Below, one piece after another: positions 25,240-32,835 of a stretch of 33,625 nt of DNA. The notes beneath the pieces are model-generated. The model saw only the letters and a list, made by a program, of their open reading frames with translations. It did no database searches and was not told the DNA's origin. The DNA is from Candidatus Schekmanbacteria bacterium. GTDB lineage: Bacteria > CSSED10-310 > JACPHN01. The stretch spans positions 1 through 33,625 of the forward strand of contig JACPHN010000109.1 in assembly GCA_016188575.1 (NCBI GenBank), given 5' to 3'. The number at the start of each line of letters is the position of its first letter. Position 1 is the stretch's first letter. Made by a program: the position numbers and the translations under genes.

Positions 25240-25302
25240 GCGCATCACGAAGACCCCCTTCCTCAGCTCCCCCCGCTTGCGGGGCGAGGGACGGAGGGGG
25301 GC
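25240..25302 (+). repeat. REP-like palindromic element between kinase and MFS genes
   Basis: The first 19 bases (25240-25258) are identical to the reverse complement of 1947-1965. They are followed by CTCCCCCCGCTTGCGGGGCGAG. It lies in a frame continuous with the MFS gene and would read LPQLPPLAGRGTEGG if translated. Confidence 0.65.
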
Positions 25303-25341
25303 ATTGCCGCGCCGGGCGGCGAGGCGACCTCGCTGCGCCTC

Positions 25342-26511
25342 ATGTGCTTGCTTTATGTGCTCAGCATCTCCGGCATTTTCTGGCTCGCGTATCTACCTCA
25401 CTACATGGGCATGATGGGGATGGCGCCCGCCCTGGTCGGACTCGTTTTCGGCCTGCGCTCGGTCGTGTCGTCGCTCTCTTGTCCGGCGTGGGCGCACGCC
25501 ACCGATCGCGCGGGGGCTGCGCTGCCGGTTCTGCGCACGCAGTATGCTCTCGGGGTCATCGCGTTTGCCGGTTTCGCCCTGACGACCTCGCGCCCGGCCC
25601 TGGTCCTGTCGCTGCTGGCTGCTGCCGCGACGGCAGGTGGAGCGCTGCCGATCGTGGACACGCTGGCGCTGCGGCGGGTGGGCCCGCGGGGATTTGGCGC
25701 CGTGCGCGCCTGGGGCTCAGCAGGGTACGCGCTGACTTCGTTTGCCGCCGGCGGTGTGGGCTGGTTTCTAGGCAGCCATGACCGCGTCGCCGTGGTGGCA
25801 CCATGGGCTCAGGCCGTGGCCGCGCTGGCCACGCTCTGCCTGCTCCTGCGCATGCCGGCGCGCTCGCCCCGAACCGCCGGCGGCGGCAGCGCCAGCGACA
25901 CCGGCCGCAGTGTCGGCGGCTTGTGGCGAAGCGCGCGCGAGCTTCCCGGCCTGCGCCTCGCGGCGCTGCTGGCTCCCGCTGCCCTACACTGGGCCGCCCT
26001 CGCCCCGTTTCATACCTTTCTGGTTACGCTCGCCGAGGTTCGCGAGATGCCCGGCTGGGTTCCGGGTGCCGCTGTCGGCGTCGCCGTTTCCTGTGAGGTC
26101 GTGGTTTTGGCTCGTGGCGACGGGCTACTCGCGCGCTTTTCCCCGCCGACGCTACTGTTATTCAGCTTCGCCATCAGCGCGCTGCGCTGGCTGGCCACCA
26201 GCGCGGTGACGCACCCAGTGCTCCTGGTAGCACTCCAACTCGCCCACGGAGCCTCGTTCGCCGCCTTCTACGTCGCGCTCGTCGCACTGATGACCGAGGC
26301 GGTGCCGGACCGCCTGCGCGCCACCGGGCAGTCGCTGCTCTATCTGTTCGTCTTCGGCATGGGGACGGCGATCGGCGCCGCGCTTTCCGGGTGGATCATC
26401 GAGCTCACCTCGGTGCCCACACTCTTCGTGTGCGCCTCGGCTGGGGAGCTTCTCGCCATCGCCGTGGCGATCCCGCTCGTTCTGGCTCACCGCGATCGCT
26501 CCGGTTGTTGA
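25342..26511 (+). CDS. MFS transporter of the HcaT/PPP (MFS_1-like) type
   Basis: A 389-residue membrane protein with about 12 hydrophobic helices. I prefer ATG 25342 because the conserved first helix (MCLLYVLSISGIFWLAYLPHY) begins there and the length then fits the family. The same frame is open further upstream, through the palindromic element, to ATG 25183 and beyond, and no start has a strong ribosome-binding site. Landmarks are GLVFGLRSVVSSLSCPAWAH in helix 2 and the loop, RRVGPRGFGAVRAWGSAGYA around helix 5, and the late VPDRLRATGQSLLY motif of this subfamily. Relatives import nucleosides, aromatic acids or other small solutes; the substrate here is unknown. It may belong with the ATP-grasp trio downstream. 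Confidence 0.8.
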   Translation: MCLLYVLSISGIFWLAYLPHYMGMMGMAPALVGLVFGLRSVVSSLSCPAWAHATDRAGAALPVLRTQYALGVIAFAGFALTTSRPALVLSLLAAAATAGGALPIVDTLALRRVGPRGFGAVRAWGSAGYALTSFAAGGVGWFLGSHDRVAVVAPWAQAVAALATLCLLLRMPARSPRTAGGGSASDTGRSVGGLWRSARELPGLRLAALLAPAALHWAALAPFHTFLVTLAEVREMPGWVPGAAVGVAVSCEVVVLARGDGLLARFSPPTLLLFSFAISALRWLATSAVTHPVLLVALQLAHGASFAAFYVALVALMTEAVPDRLRATGQSLLYLFVFGMGTAIGAALSGWIIELTSVPTLFVCASAGELLAIAVAIPLVLAHRDRSGC

Positions 26512-26640
26512 GCGGCCTGCGCGGTGGTACAGTCCCCGGACCACGAGCCGGCGGGGTCGCTCCCTCGCGAGGTGCGAGCGCGCCGTCGCGCATCTGCACG
26601 GCCCCACCACCGAACCTCCATACCCCGCGCCAAAGCCTGT

Positions 26641-28089
26641 ATGACCCCGGAGCGTACCCACGCCACGCTGATTGCCAAGCATAGCTTCGAGCCCGAGCAC
26701 CATTTTTACCCGCGCGTGATCAACGCTTCGATTCATCCGCTCGTGCGCTATTTCATGGGCCTCGGCAATCTGCGCATCGCTGAGCGGTATTGCCACCTAC
26801 ACCCCGAGGCCGATCCCGATGCCGTCACCGCGCTTCTCGGGAGCGCGCCCCGCTTTTTCCGTTGGGCCGGGACGGACCTGTTTCATGTCACGACGGAGAC
26901 CGGCCAGCGGCACATGGTCGTCATCGAGACGAACTCCAGTCCGTCCGGCCAGAAGTCGATGCCGCTGCTCGACGAAGCGCGCGAGCAGGGTGGCTACGCA
27001 ACACTTCTGGAGCGGGCTTTCCTGCCCTACATCGCCCGTCGCAACCTGCCCAAAGGCGAGCTGGCCGTGCTGTATGACAAGAACGAGATGGAGACTACCG
27101 GCTATGCCGCCGCGCTGGCGGACTGTTGCGACGAAGCGGTCTATCTCGTGCCCTTTCTCGACGAGGATCCCGATCCCCCCGCGCGGTTCACCAACCACGG
27201 CGTCCTCGAGGTGCGCACCGAGGATGGGCAGTGGCGCCCTATCCGGGCGGCCTTGCGCTACGTGACGCAGCGGCCCTGGAACCGAATCCCCGTGCTGGTG
27301 CGGTCGGCCTTGTTCAATCAGATCCTCGTCTGCCTCGCGGGCGGGCGCAACAAGATGCTGGCCGCCAAGGCCTACGACTTCTTCAACGCGGAGCTCCGCG
27401 CCGCGCGGCTGGCGATTCGGGCGCCCGAGACGATCTGGGATCTGTCGCGGGACGAGGTGCCGCTGTGGGTGGATCGCATGGGCGGTTGCGCCGTCGTCAA
27501 GGAGCCCTACGCCAATGCCGGGCAGGGTGTCTTTACCATCACGAGCCCCGCGGAGCTGGAGGTTTTCATGACCGCTCACCACCGGTACACCCGCTTCATC
27601 GTGCAGGCGCTCATCGGCAACGTGCGGTGGAGCTCCAATAGCCGCGACGGGAGGATCTACCACGTCGGCACGGTGCCCGACCGCTCCAATCAGATTTTCG
27701 TCGCCGACTTGCGCATGATGGTGGGAGCTGCTCCCGATGGCTTCTTTCCAGTCGCGATCTACGCTCGCCGCGCTCGCCTGCCGCTGCAGAAAGAGTTGGA
27801 TGGCACGATCGCTTCATGGTCCATGCTCGGCACCAACCTTTCCGTGAAGCTGCCCGACGGGAGCTGGTCTACCGCCGGTGAACGCCTCCTGCAGATGGAC
27901 CTGCGGCACTTCAACCGCCTCGGCATAGGCCTCGACGAGATCATCGAAGGCTACATCCAGACCGTCATGGCAGTGACGGCGATCGACCGCATGGCGTGCC
28001 GGATGCTGACGCAGCGCCAGACGTTCCGGCACCGCTTCTTTCGGTCCATCAGCCCGGATGAGGCGCTGGCTCGGGAGATCTGCAGATGA
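26641..28089 (+). CDS. ATP-grasp-like ligase of unknown specificity
   Basis: A 482-residue cytosolic protein; ATG 26641 is the only Met near the conserved region, and no good ribosome-binding site is visible. The first half (HSFEPEHHFYPRVINASIHP, VVIETNSSPSGQKSMPL) is a family-specific domain I do not recognise. The second half looks like an ATP-grasp domain. The helix NKMLAAKAYDFFN precedes the nucleotide-binding strand CAVVKEPYANAGQGVF (Lys287); then come RFIVQALIGN and a catalytic-core-like VADLRMMVGAAPDGFFPVAIY. Such enzymes join a carboxylate to an amine using ATP. Its stop overlaps the next start (ATGA). Together with the AstE-type hydrolase and GshB-like ligase it suggests a short peptide or amide pathway. 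ATP-grasp assignment is by motif. Confidence 0.6.
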   Translation: MTPERTHATLIAKHSFEPEHHFYPRVINASIHPLVRYFMGLGNLRIAERYCHLHPEADPDAVTALLGSAPRFFRWAGTDLFHVTTETGQRHMVVIETNSSPSGQKSMPLLDEAREQGGYATLLERAFLPYIARRNLPKGELAVLYDKNEMETTGYAAALADCCDEAVYLVPFLDEDPDPPARFTNHGVLEVRTEDGQWRPIRAALRYVTQRPWNRIPVLVRSALFNQILVCLAGGRNKMLAAKAYDFFNAELRAARLAIRAPETIWDLSRDEVPLWVDRMGGCAVVKEPYANAGQGVFTITSPAELEVFMTAHHRYTRFIVQALIGNVRWSSNSRDGRIYHVGTVPDRSNQIFVADLRMMVGAAPDGFFPVAIYARRARLPLQKELDGTIASWSMLGTNLSVKLPDGSWSTAGERLLQMDLRHFNRLGIGLDEIIEGYIQTVMAVTAIDRMACRMLTQRQTFRHRFFRSISPDEALAREICR

Positions 28090-29189
28090 GCACACCGCCG
28101 GGAGGCTTCGCCGGGGCGCTGACGGTGGACGGCCTGCATATCGAAGAGCTGCCCAGGGCCGCGGTGACGCGTCTGGAAGTGGATATCGCGCACGACGGTT
28201 TTGGGCGGCCGATTCGCATTCCCGTGCTCGCCATGCGCGGCTCGCGGCCGGGACCGGTGTTCGGGGTCACCGCCGCGGTGCACGGCAACGAGCTCAATGG
28301 CATTCCGATCATCCACAGCCTGTTCGCGTCGATCGATCCCCAGGCGCTGCGGGGCACCTTGGTCGCCGTCATCGTCATGAATGTTCCGGGGTATGGGCGG
28401 GAGCAGCGCGCGTTCGCCGACGGCACCGACCTCAATCAGATCATGCCAGGCAGCCCCACAGGGAGCTCGGCGCGCGTCTACGCGCATCGCTTCATCGACC
28501 AGGTGGTGCGCCATTTCGATTACCTGGTCGATCTGCACACGGCGAGCTTTGGGCGCGTCAACTCGCTGTACGTGCGCGCCGACATGAGCGACCCGGTCAC
28601 CGCGAGGATGGCGTATCTCCAGCGGCCGCAGATCATCGTGCACAACCCCCCGTCCGACCACACGCTCAGAGGCGCCGCCCAGGACCTGGGAATTCCCGCC
28701 ATCACCCTCGAGGCCGGCAATCCCCACCGTTTCCATCGCGACTACATTCGGCGGGCGCTCGGCGGGATGCGTGCGGTGCTGGCCGCGGCCGACCTGATCG
28801 GGGGCCGCTCGTTGGCGATCGGAAAGCAGCCGGTGCTTTGCCGAACGTCCTATTGGCTATATACCGAACACGGCGGGTTGCTCGACGTCTACCCGGACGT
28901 GACCGACCGGGTGCACGCCGACGCCGTGATCGCGTCGCTGGCGAACATCTTCGGCGACGTTGAGCGGCGCTACCGATCACCGGAGTCGGGCATCGTCATC
29001 GGCAAGAGCGTCAACCCGGTCGCGCAGACCGGGGCGCGGATCCTCCATCTCGGCATACTCGCGGCCGAGGGCGAGGTCTTCGAGAGGGACGAGGCGTCGC
29101 CGACGGAAGCCCCGCCACCTCACCGCCCACCGCTTGCGGGTGGAGACGAGGAGGGGGCAGCGCGATCTCCGGAATCGCCGGAGGGCTGA
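28086..29189 (+). CDS. Succinylglutamate desuccinylase/aspartoacylase-family zinc hydrolase
   Basis: A 367-residue M14-like metallohydrolase. Zinc ligands are visible: His66 and Glu69 in AAVHGNELNG and His151 in LVDLHTASFG. The catalytic Glu is probably Glu209 in TLEAGNPH. DGTDLNQIMPG provides the substrate-binding DxNRxFPG-like loop with Gln in place of Arg. The family cleaves N-acyl amino acids or trims C-terminal residues. It overlaps the preceding ATP-grasp-like gene by four bases and precedes a GshB-like ligase by four. The last roughly 25 residues (after EVFERDEA) derive from a REP-like element and read PPPHRPPLAGGDEEG, an apparent C-terminal extension. Cytosolic, no signal peptide. Confidence 0.85.
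   Translation: MSTPPGGFAGALTVDGLHIEELPRAAVTRLEVDIAHDGFGRPIRIPVLAMRGSRPGPVFGVTAAVHGNELNGIPIIHSLFASIDPQALRGTLVAVIVMNVPGYGREQRAFADGTDLNQIMPGSPTGSSARVYAHRFIDQVVRHFDYLVDLHTASFGRVNSLYVRADMSDPVTARMAYLQRPQIIVHNPPSDHTLRGAAQDLGIPAITLEAGNPHRFHRDYIRRALGGMRAVLAAADLIGGRSLAIGKQPVLCRTSYWLYTEHGGLLDVYPDVTDRVHADAVIASLANIFGDVERRYRSPESGIVIGKSVNPVAQTGARILHLGILAAEGEVFERDEASPTEAPPPHRPPLAGGDEEGAARSPESPEG
29119..29158 (+). repeat. REP-like palindromic element at the 3' end of the AstE-type gene
   Basis: TCACCGCCCACCGCTTGCGG, then GTGGAGACGAGGAGGGGGC: the same C-rich/GCTTGC/G-rich layout as the other copies, in frame and translated as PPLAGG within the C-terminal tail. Confidence 0.6.
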
Positions 29190-29193
29190 CGCC

Positions 29194-30225
29194 TTGGGAG
29201 CACGCCGCCACCGCATCGTTTTTGTCGTCAACGAGGTCATGGAGATCGCGGCGACGCAAACTACCGCGATGCTCATGCGGAGCGCCGCCGCCGCTGGACA
29301 CCCGGTGCTCGTGGCGGGGGTGCTCGACCTGTCCGCGCGTGGCGACGGTCTGGTGAGCGTCACGGCAAGCGATGTCGATGGTGCCTGCGCGGGCACGTGC
29401 GCGGAGCTCGTCGCCGCCCTTGGGGCAGCGTCGCGTCACCGCCGGATCGAGCTGTCGAGCCGGGACATCGTCATGCTGCGCACCAACCCCGCCCGTGACC
29501 GTGCGCGCGCCTGGGCCCACGAGCTGCTTCTCGGCTTTGCGCGGCTCGCGCAGGAGCGGGGCACCTGCGTCATAAACGACCCGGACGGGCTGGCGCGGTC
29601 GTCCTCGAAGCTGTTCCTGCTGTCGCTGCTGCCGCGCGAGCTGGCGCCGGCATCGCTGGTCACGCGCAGCGCGGCGGATGTCGCCGCGTTTGCCGCAGCG
29701 GTCGGCGGTGCCGTGGTGGTCAAGCCCGCGCGCGGGACGCGGGGGCGTAACGTGCAACTGTTGCGCGCTCCGGACATCGCGCCGGCACGTGCGGCGCTCG
29801 CGCCGATCGCGGTGGACGATTACGCATTGGTCCAGGAGTACTTGCCACAGGCTGTCGACGGAGACGTGCGGGTCGTGGTGCTCGACGGTGCCGTCCTCGA
29901 GGTCGCCGGTCGGGTCGCGGCGATCCGACGGATTCCGGCGCCGGGCGACTTTCGCTCAAACCTTCATGCCGGCGGCACGGCGGCGCCCGCGACCGTCAGC
30001 GGCGCGATGCGGCAGGCAGCCAATGCCATTGCGCAGAAGCTCCAGAACGAAGGAGTTTACCTCGCGGGCATCGACTTTGTCGGCGAGAAGGTCGTCGAGG
30101 TCAACACCTTCAGCACCGGAGGCCTGCGGGACGCCGAGCGCTTCTGTGGTGTGGACTTCTGCTCGGGCATCATCGCGGCGGCGGTGCGGCGGGCTGAGGA
30201 GGTTCGCAGCAGATGCAAGGTTTGA
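29194..30225 (+). CDS. Glutathione-synthetase-like (GshB-type) ATP-grasp ligase
   Basis: A 343-residue ligase starting at TTG 29194, with GGAGG nine bases upstream and the family N-terminus (HRIVFVVNEVMEIAATQTTA). GshB-type landmarks follow in order: DIVMLRTNPARDRARAWAHE, CVINDPDGLARSSSKLFLL, the ATP-binding strand VVVKPARGTRGRN (Lys167), and DYALVQEYLPQAVDGDVRVV. Then come RRIPAPGDFRSNLHAGG and the metal-binding GIDFVGEKVVEVNTFSTGG. It would form a peptide bond between a gamma-carboxyl or amino-acid carboxylate and an amine. No GshA-type enzyme is present, so glutathione itself is not the obvious product. It is the third gene of a tightly packed trio. Confidence 0.82.
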   Translation: MGARRHRIVFVVNEVMEIAATQTTAMLMRSAAAAGHPVLVAGVLDLSARGDGLVSVTASDVDGACAGTCAELVAALGAASRHRRIELSSRDIVMLRTNPARDRARAWAHELLLGFARLAQERGTCVINDPDGLARSSSKLFLLSLLPRELAPASLVTRSAADVAAFAAAVGGAVVVKPARGTRGRNVQLLRAPDIAPARAALAPIAVDDYALVQEYLPQAVDGDVRVVVLDGAVLEVAGRVAAIRRIPAPGDFRSNLHAGGTAAPATVSGAMRQAANAIAQKLQNEGVYLAGIDFVGEKVVEVNTFSTGGLRDAERFCGVDFCSGIIAAAVRRAEEVRSRCKV

Positions 30226-30507
30226 CGGTTTCGCGGGCTGATCGCTGTCGTTTCGATGAGGCCAACCCGCGATAATTCGGACGTATGCGAACATCCACCG
30301 AGATCCCCGAACGCTGCTACAGTCCCGCGCAGGCTGCCAAGATGCTTGGCGTCTGTCGCGTTGCACGCCCCCAGACCGCCCTCTCGCTGCTGGCTCTCGC
30401 CACCCGCCTTCTGAAGGACTTCCCACGGGGACAGGGCGAGCGGGGTGCGGGAACCCTCCCACCGCCTGCGGCGGCGGGCGCTGCCCTAGACCTCGCTGCG
30501 CTCGGTT

Positions 30508-30561
30508 CCGCGGCGATTCCGCCCTGAATGGCGGGGTTTCGGACCGGCTGACGCATGGATG
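30508..30561 (+). repeat. 54-bp dispersed repeat, copy B
   Basis: Reverse-complement match to 21403-21456 with about 47 of 54 identical bases, including an unbroken block from the CCGAAACC-type segment through CCGCCATTCAG. It lies in gene-free DNA. Confidence 0.7.
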
Positions 30562-30753
30562 AGGAAAGGTACACCGAAGGCAAGATGATGCTGTACAGAC
30601 TCGTTTCCATGCTGGTGAGGATGAGCGCACCATGAGGTCGAGCCAGCGGGCACCCACACGGCCACGCCGAGGGCGAAGGCGACGGCCAGGGCTACGGGGA
30701 GCTCTGTGGCGGCCGGGAACATCGCTCAACGCCTACTGGGATAGGCTCTTACC

Positions 30754-30823
30754 CCATGGCAAGCGCAAGGCGCGTAGACACTTGTAGAGGGGCATCACCC
30801 GAGAGTCGGCCGACGCCGGATTT
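30754..30823 (+). repeat. 70-bp dispersed repeat, copy 2
   Basis: Ungapped match to 2584-2653 (about 55 of 70). The terminal hairpin is partly preserved: the inner four pairs and the CGAC loop are kept, with one further G-T pair. Confidence 0.6.
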
Positions 30824-30937
30824 GCGTGCTATCCCGCGCCGGCTCGAGATCACGTTGAAAGGCGATTGCAGGTTCGTCTAGACCGGTTTGAAATCAATGC
30901 GTCGAGGGTCGAAGAGGCGGTGGCTTCAGGAGAAAGA

Positions 30938-32785
30938 TCAGGACTTGACCTCGTGGCGGACGAAAAGCAGAGTGCGACCGCCCATCCGCACCTCGTCACC
31001 CCCGGCGAGCGGTGCCTCGGACGTGATCTGCCGGCCGTTGAGGACAATTTGCGCCCACTGGTCACCAGGTCGGATCGAAACGCTTCCGGACGGACCGAGG
31101 CGGATGACGGCGTGGCGCGGCTGCAGGCTCGGGCCGTCCAGGATGATGTCATTGCCGAGATCCGCGCCGATGCAGGAGAGCAGCCCGCGGATCGGGTGAT
31201 CGAGCACCTCGCCGTCAACGATTTCGCGCAGTGATGCCCAGGCGCGCATGCCGAGGATGCGTGTCGGGACGCTGGCCGGATCGATCCGTCCCCGGCGCGC
31301 CCTGCCGGGGAGGTTCTCCATCAGGGCGGTCCCGGCGGCATCGGTGACCATCAGCTCTCCGGGAGGATCGTAGACGAGCTCGATGTCACCAACGCGCACG
31401 CGGTCACCCGAGACCAGCTCGACGGAGACGACCGGCTTGCCGTTGACCAGGGTGGTCCCGGTAGACAAGTCCACGACAAACGCGCGGCCGGCCTGCGTCG
31501 TCAGGTGCGCGTGATAGGCCTGCACGCTCCGGCCGGAGGCGACGATATCGTTTCCTTCCAGGCAGCCGATGGTGATCCGCCCTTCGCCGAAGAGGATGAC
31601 CTCGGCCAGCTCTCCCTTGCGGTACGCGGCCAGGAAATGCGCCGGCTCGACAACTTCCGGCGGCACCTGGGGGCCGGCGCGGCGGGACAGGGCGACCGCG
31701 GCCGCGGCGCGCCGGGAGCTGCGCTGTTCGACTGTTGGCCGTTCCTCCTCGCCGATCGGCGTCTCATCGCGCGGTTGACCACCCGCGCGGAGTGGCGGCA
31801 GCGCTGGTCCGGTCGCAGGTCCGCCTGCCTCGTCGTCGCCGCCGGCGGCAAGGTCGTCGCAGAGCTCGCCTCCATCTTCGGCCGCCGCGGTGTCCGCGGC
31901 GGCCACAGAGGAAGCGGCGCTCGGGGAGAGGAAAAATCCACTGGGCTTGGCGGCGGTGCCAAAAAGCACATCGACGAAGCTGGCCAGTCGCCCGACCTGC
32001 TCGCCGAAACCCATTGACTCGCACACGGTTCCGATGGCGTCCTCCGCTTCCTCGGCGGTCGCAAATCCATCCGACATTCCCGCGACCTCGAGGCGGCGGA
32101 GCACGGCTCGAACTTTCTCAGGTACCTGCAGGTCGGCCACGGTGACGATGTCGTCGCCGGCGGTCGGATCGCCCCACCCGAGCAATCCGACGCCCAGACT
32201 GCCCACCGCTTGCAGGTCTCTGGCCATGAGTGTCGCGTCGTCATCCAGGGACGGCGGCGGGCGATCCAGGTCGCGCGTGAAGGCGCGGCGAATCACCTGG
32301 TCGCACAACCTGACGGATCCCCGGGTGACCATGACGCGCCGGAGCGATAGACCCGGGTAGGTGAGTGGCTCCGGGGCACCCTCTGCGTTGACGAAACCGT
32401 GCAGAGCTTTCAAGGCCAGGCAGATTTCGCGCAAGACGTGCAGCGCCATGCGTAGCGGAAAGCGTTGGCCGAGACAGTTGCAGCGATCGAGGATGGCGGC
32501 GAGGCTCGGGCCATCGATCCACTCGACGGCGAGGAAGAAATACCCGTCGGCGCACCCGTAGTCGACGACGCGAGCAACGCGCGAGTCGCGCAGATACGCC
32601 GTGAGGCGAGCTTCCGCAAGCAGCGTGGGCAAGCGGCGGGGGTCAACGGGGCCGAGCTCGACCAGGCGAAGGAGAACTTGACGCCGAGCCCCGGTGGCGT
32701 CGACGGTTTCGCCGATCCAGGTATCGCATTGCGCGTCGGCATCGAGGTTTCTCGTCAGGCTGTAGTGAGCGAGACGGTTTCTCAT
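30938..32785 (-). CDS. Degenerate protein-kinase domain fused to two FHA domains
   Basis: A 615-residue cytosolic signalling protein. Residues about 8-270 follow a bacterial Ser/Thr kinase layout (VARVVDYGCADGYFFLAVEW hinge, MALHVLREICLALKALHGF helix). Catalytic residues are missing: the beta-3 Lys is Arg (QVLLRLVE), the HRD loop reads YPGLSLRRVMV, and DFG is replaced by CDQ. I infer a pseudokinase. A low-complexity Ala/acidic linker (about 285-385) leads to FHA1 (about 400-480; RITIGCLEGNDIV, YHAHLT, VNGKPV) and FHA2 (about 510-605; CIGADLGNDIILDGPSLQPR, HAVIRL, LNGRQI). FHA domains bind phosphothreonine, so it may be an adaptor. It sits 50 bp after lexA on the same strand, with its own candidate -10 close to the ATG. 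Confidence 0.8.
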   Translation of the reverse strand: MRNRLAHYSLTRNLDADAQCDTWIGETVDATGARRQVLLRLVELGPVDPRRLPTLLAEARLTAYLRDSRVARVVDYGCADGYFFLAVEWIDGPSLAAILDRCNCLGQRFPLRMALHVLREICLALKALHGFVNAEGAPEPLTYPGLSLRRVMVTRGSVRLCDQVIRRAFTRDLDRPPPSLDDDATLMARDLQAVGSLGVGLLGWGDPTAGDDIVTVADLQVPEKVRAVLRRLEVAGMSDGFATAEEAEDAIGTVCESMGFGEQVGRLASFVDVLFGTAAKPSGFFLSPSAASSVAAADTAAAEDGGELCDDLAAGGDDEAGGPATGPALPPLRAGGQPRDETPIGEEERPTVEQRSSRRAAAAVALSRRAGPQVPPEVVEPAHFLAAYRKGELAEVILFGEGRITIGCLEGNDIVASGRSVQAYHAHLTTQAGRAFVVDLSTGTTLVNGKPVVSVELVSGDRVRVGDIELVYDPPGELMVTDAAGTALMENLPGRARRGRIDPASVPTRILGMRAWASLREIVDGEVLDHPIRGLLSCIGADLGNDIILDGPSLQPRHAVIRLGPSGSVSIRPGDQWAQIVLNGRQITSEAPLAGGDEVRMGGRTLLFVRHEVKS

Positions 32786-32792
32786 GAAGCAA

Positions 32793-32798
32793 AGTATA
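32793..32798 (-). promoter_or_regulatory. Candidate -10 box giving a near-leaderless FHA transcript
   Basis: TATACT on the minus strand ends seven bases before ATG 32785; TTTCCG lies 17 bases upstream as a poor -35. No Shine-Dalgarno sequence precedes this ATG. Confidence 0.35.
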
Positions 32799-32835
32799 GG
32801 TCGAAACGCAGTTGGCGGAAACCGGGGCGCTGCGG

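Larger units (their letters stand above)
30226..30937. other. Gene-free, repeat-rich interval
   Basis: These 0.7 kb separate convergent genes. At 30285-30353 a frame reads ERCYSPAQAAKMLGVCR, resembling the start of an excisionase/MerR helix-turn-helix, but it continues into C/G-rich repeat sequence and is at best a scrap. A weak palindromic element (about 30452-30480), the second copies of the 54-bp (30508-30561) and 70-bp (30754-30823) repeats, and a 26-codon frame from ATG 30555 with no recognised family make up the rest. Confidence 0.55.

Noticed and set aside
25081-25341. MFS protein starting upstream inside the kinase gene
   Set aside because: The extra residues are low-complexity, pass through a palindromic repeat and overlap the kinase; family homology starts at 25342.
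30285-30527. Small helix-turn-helix regulator
   Set aside because: Only about 17 residues resemble an excisionase/MerR start; the rest is translated repeat DNA.
30555-30635. 26-codon micro-ORF following the 54-bp repeat
   Set aside because: Too short to judge, and the start codon is supplied by the repeat itself. No homologue is recognised.
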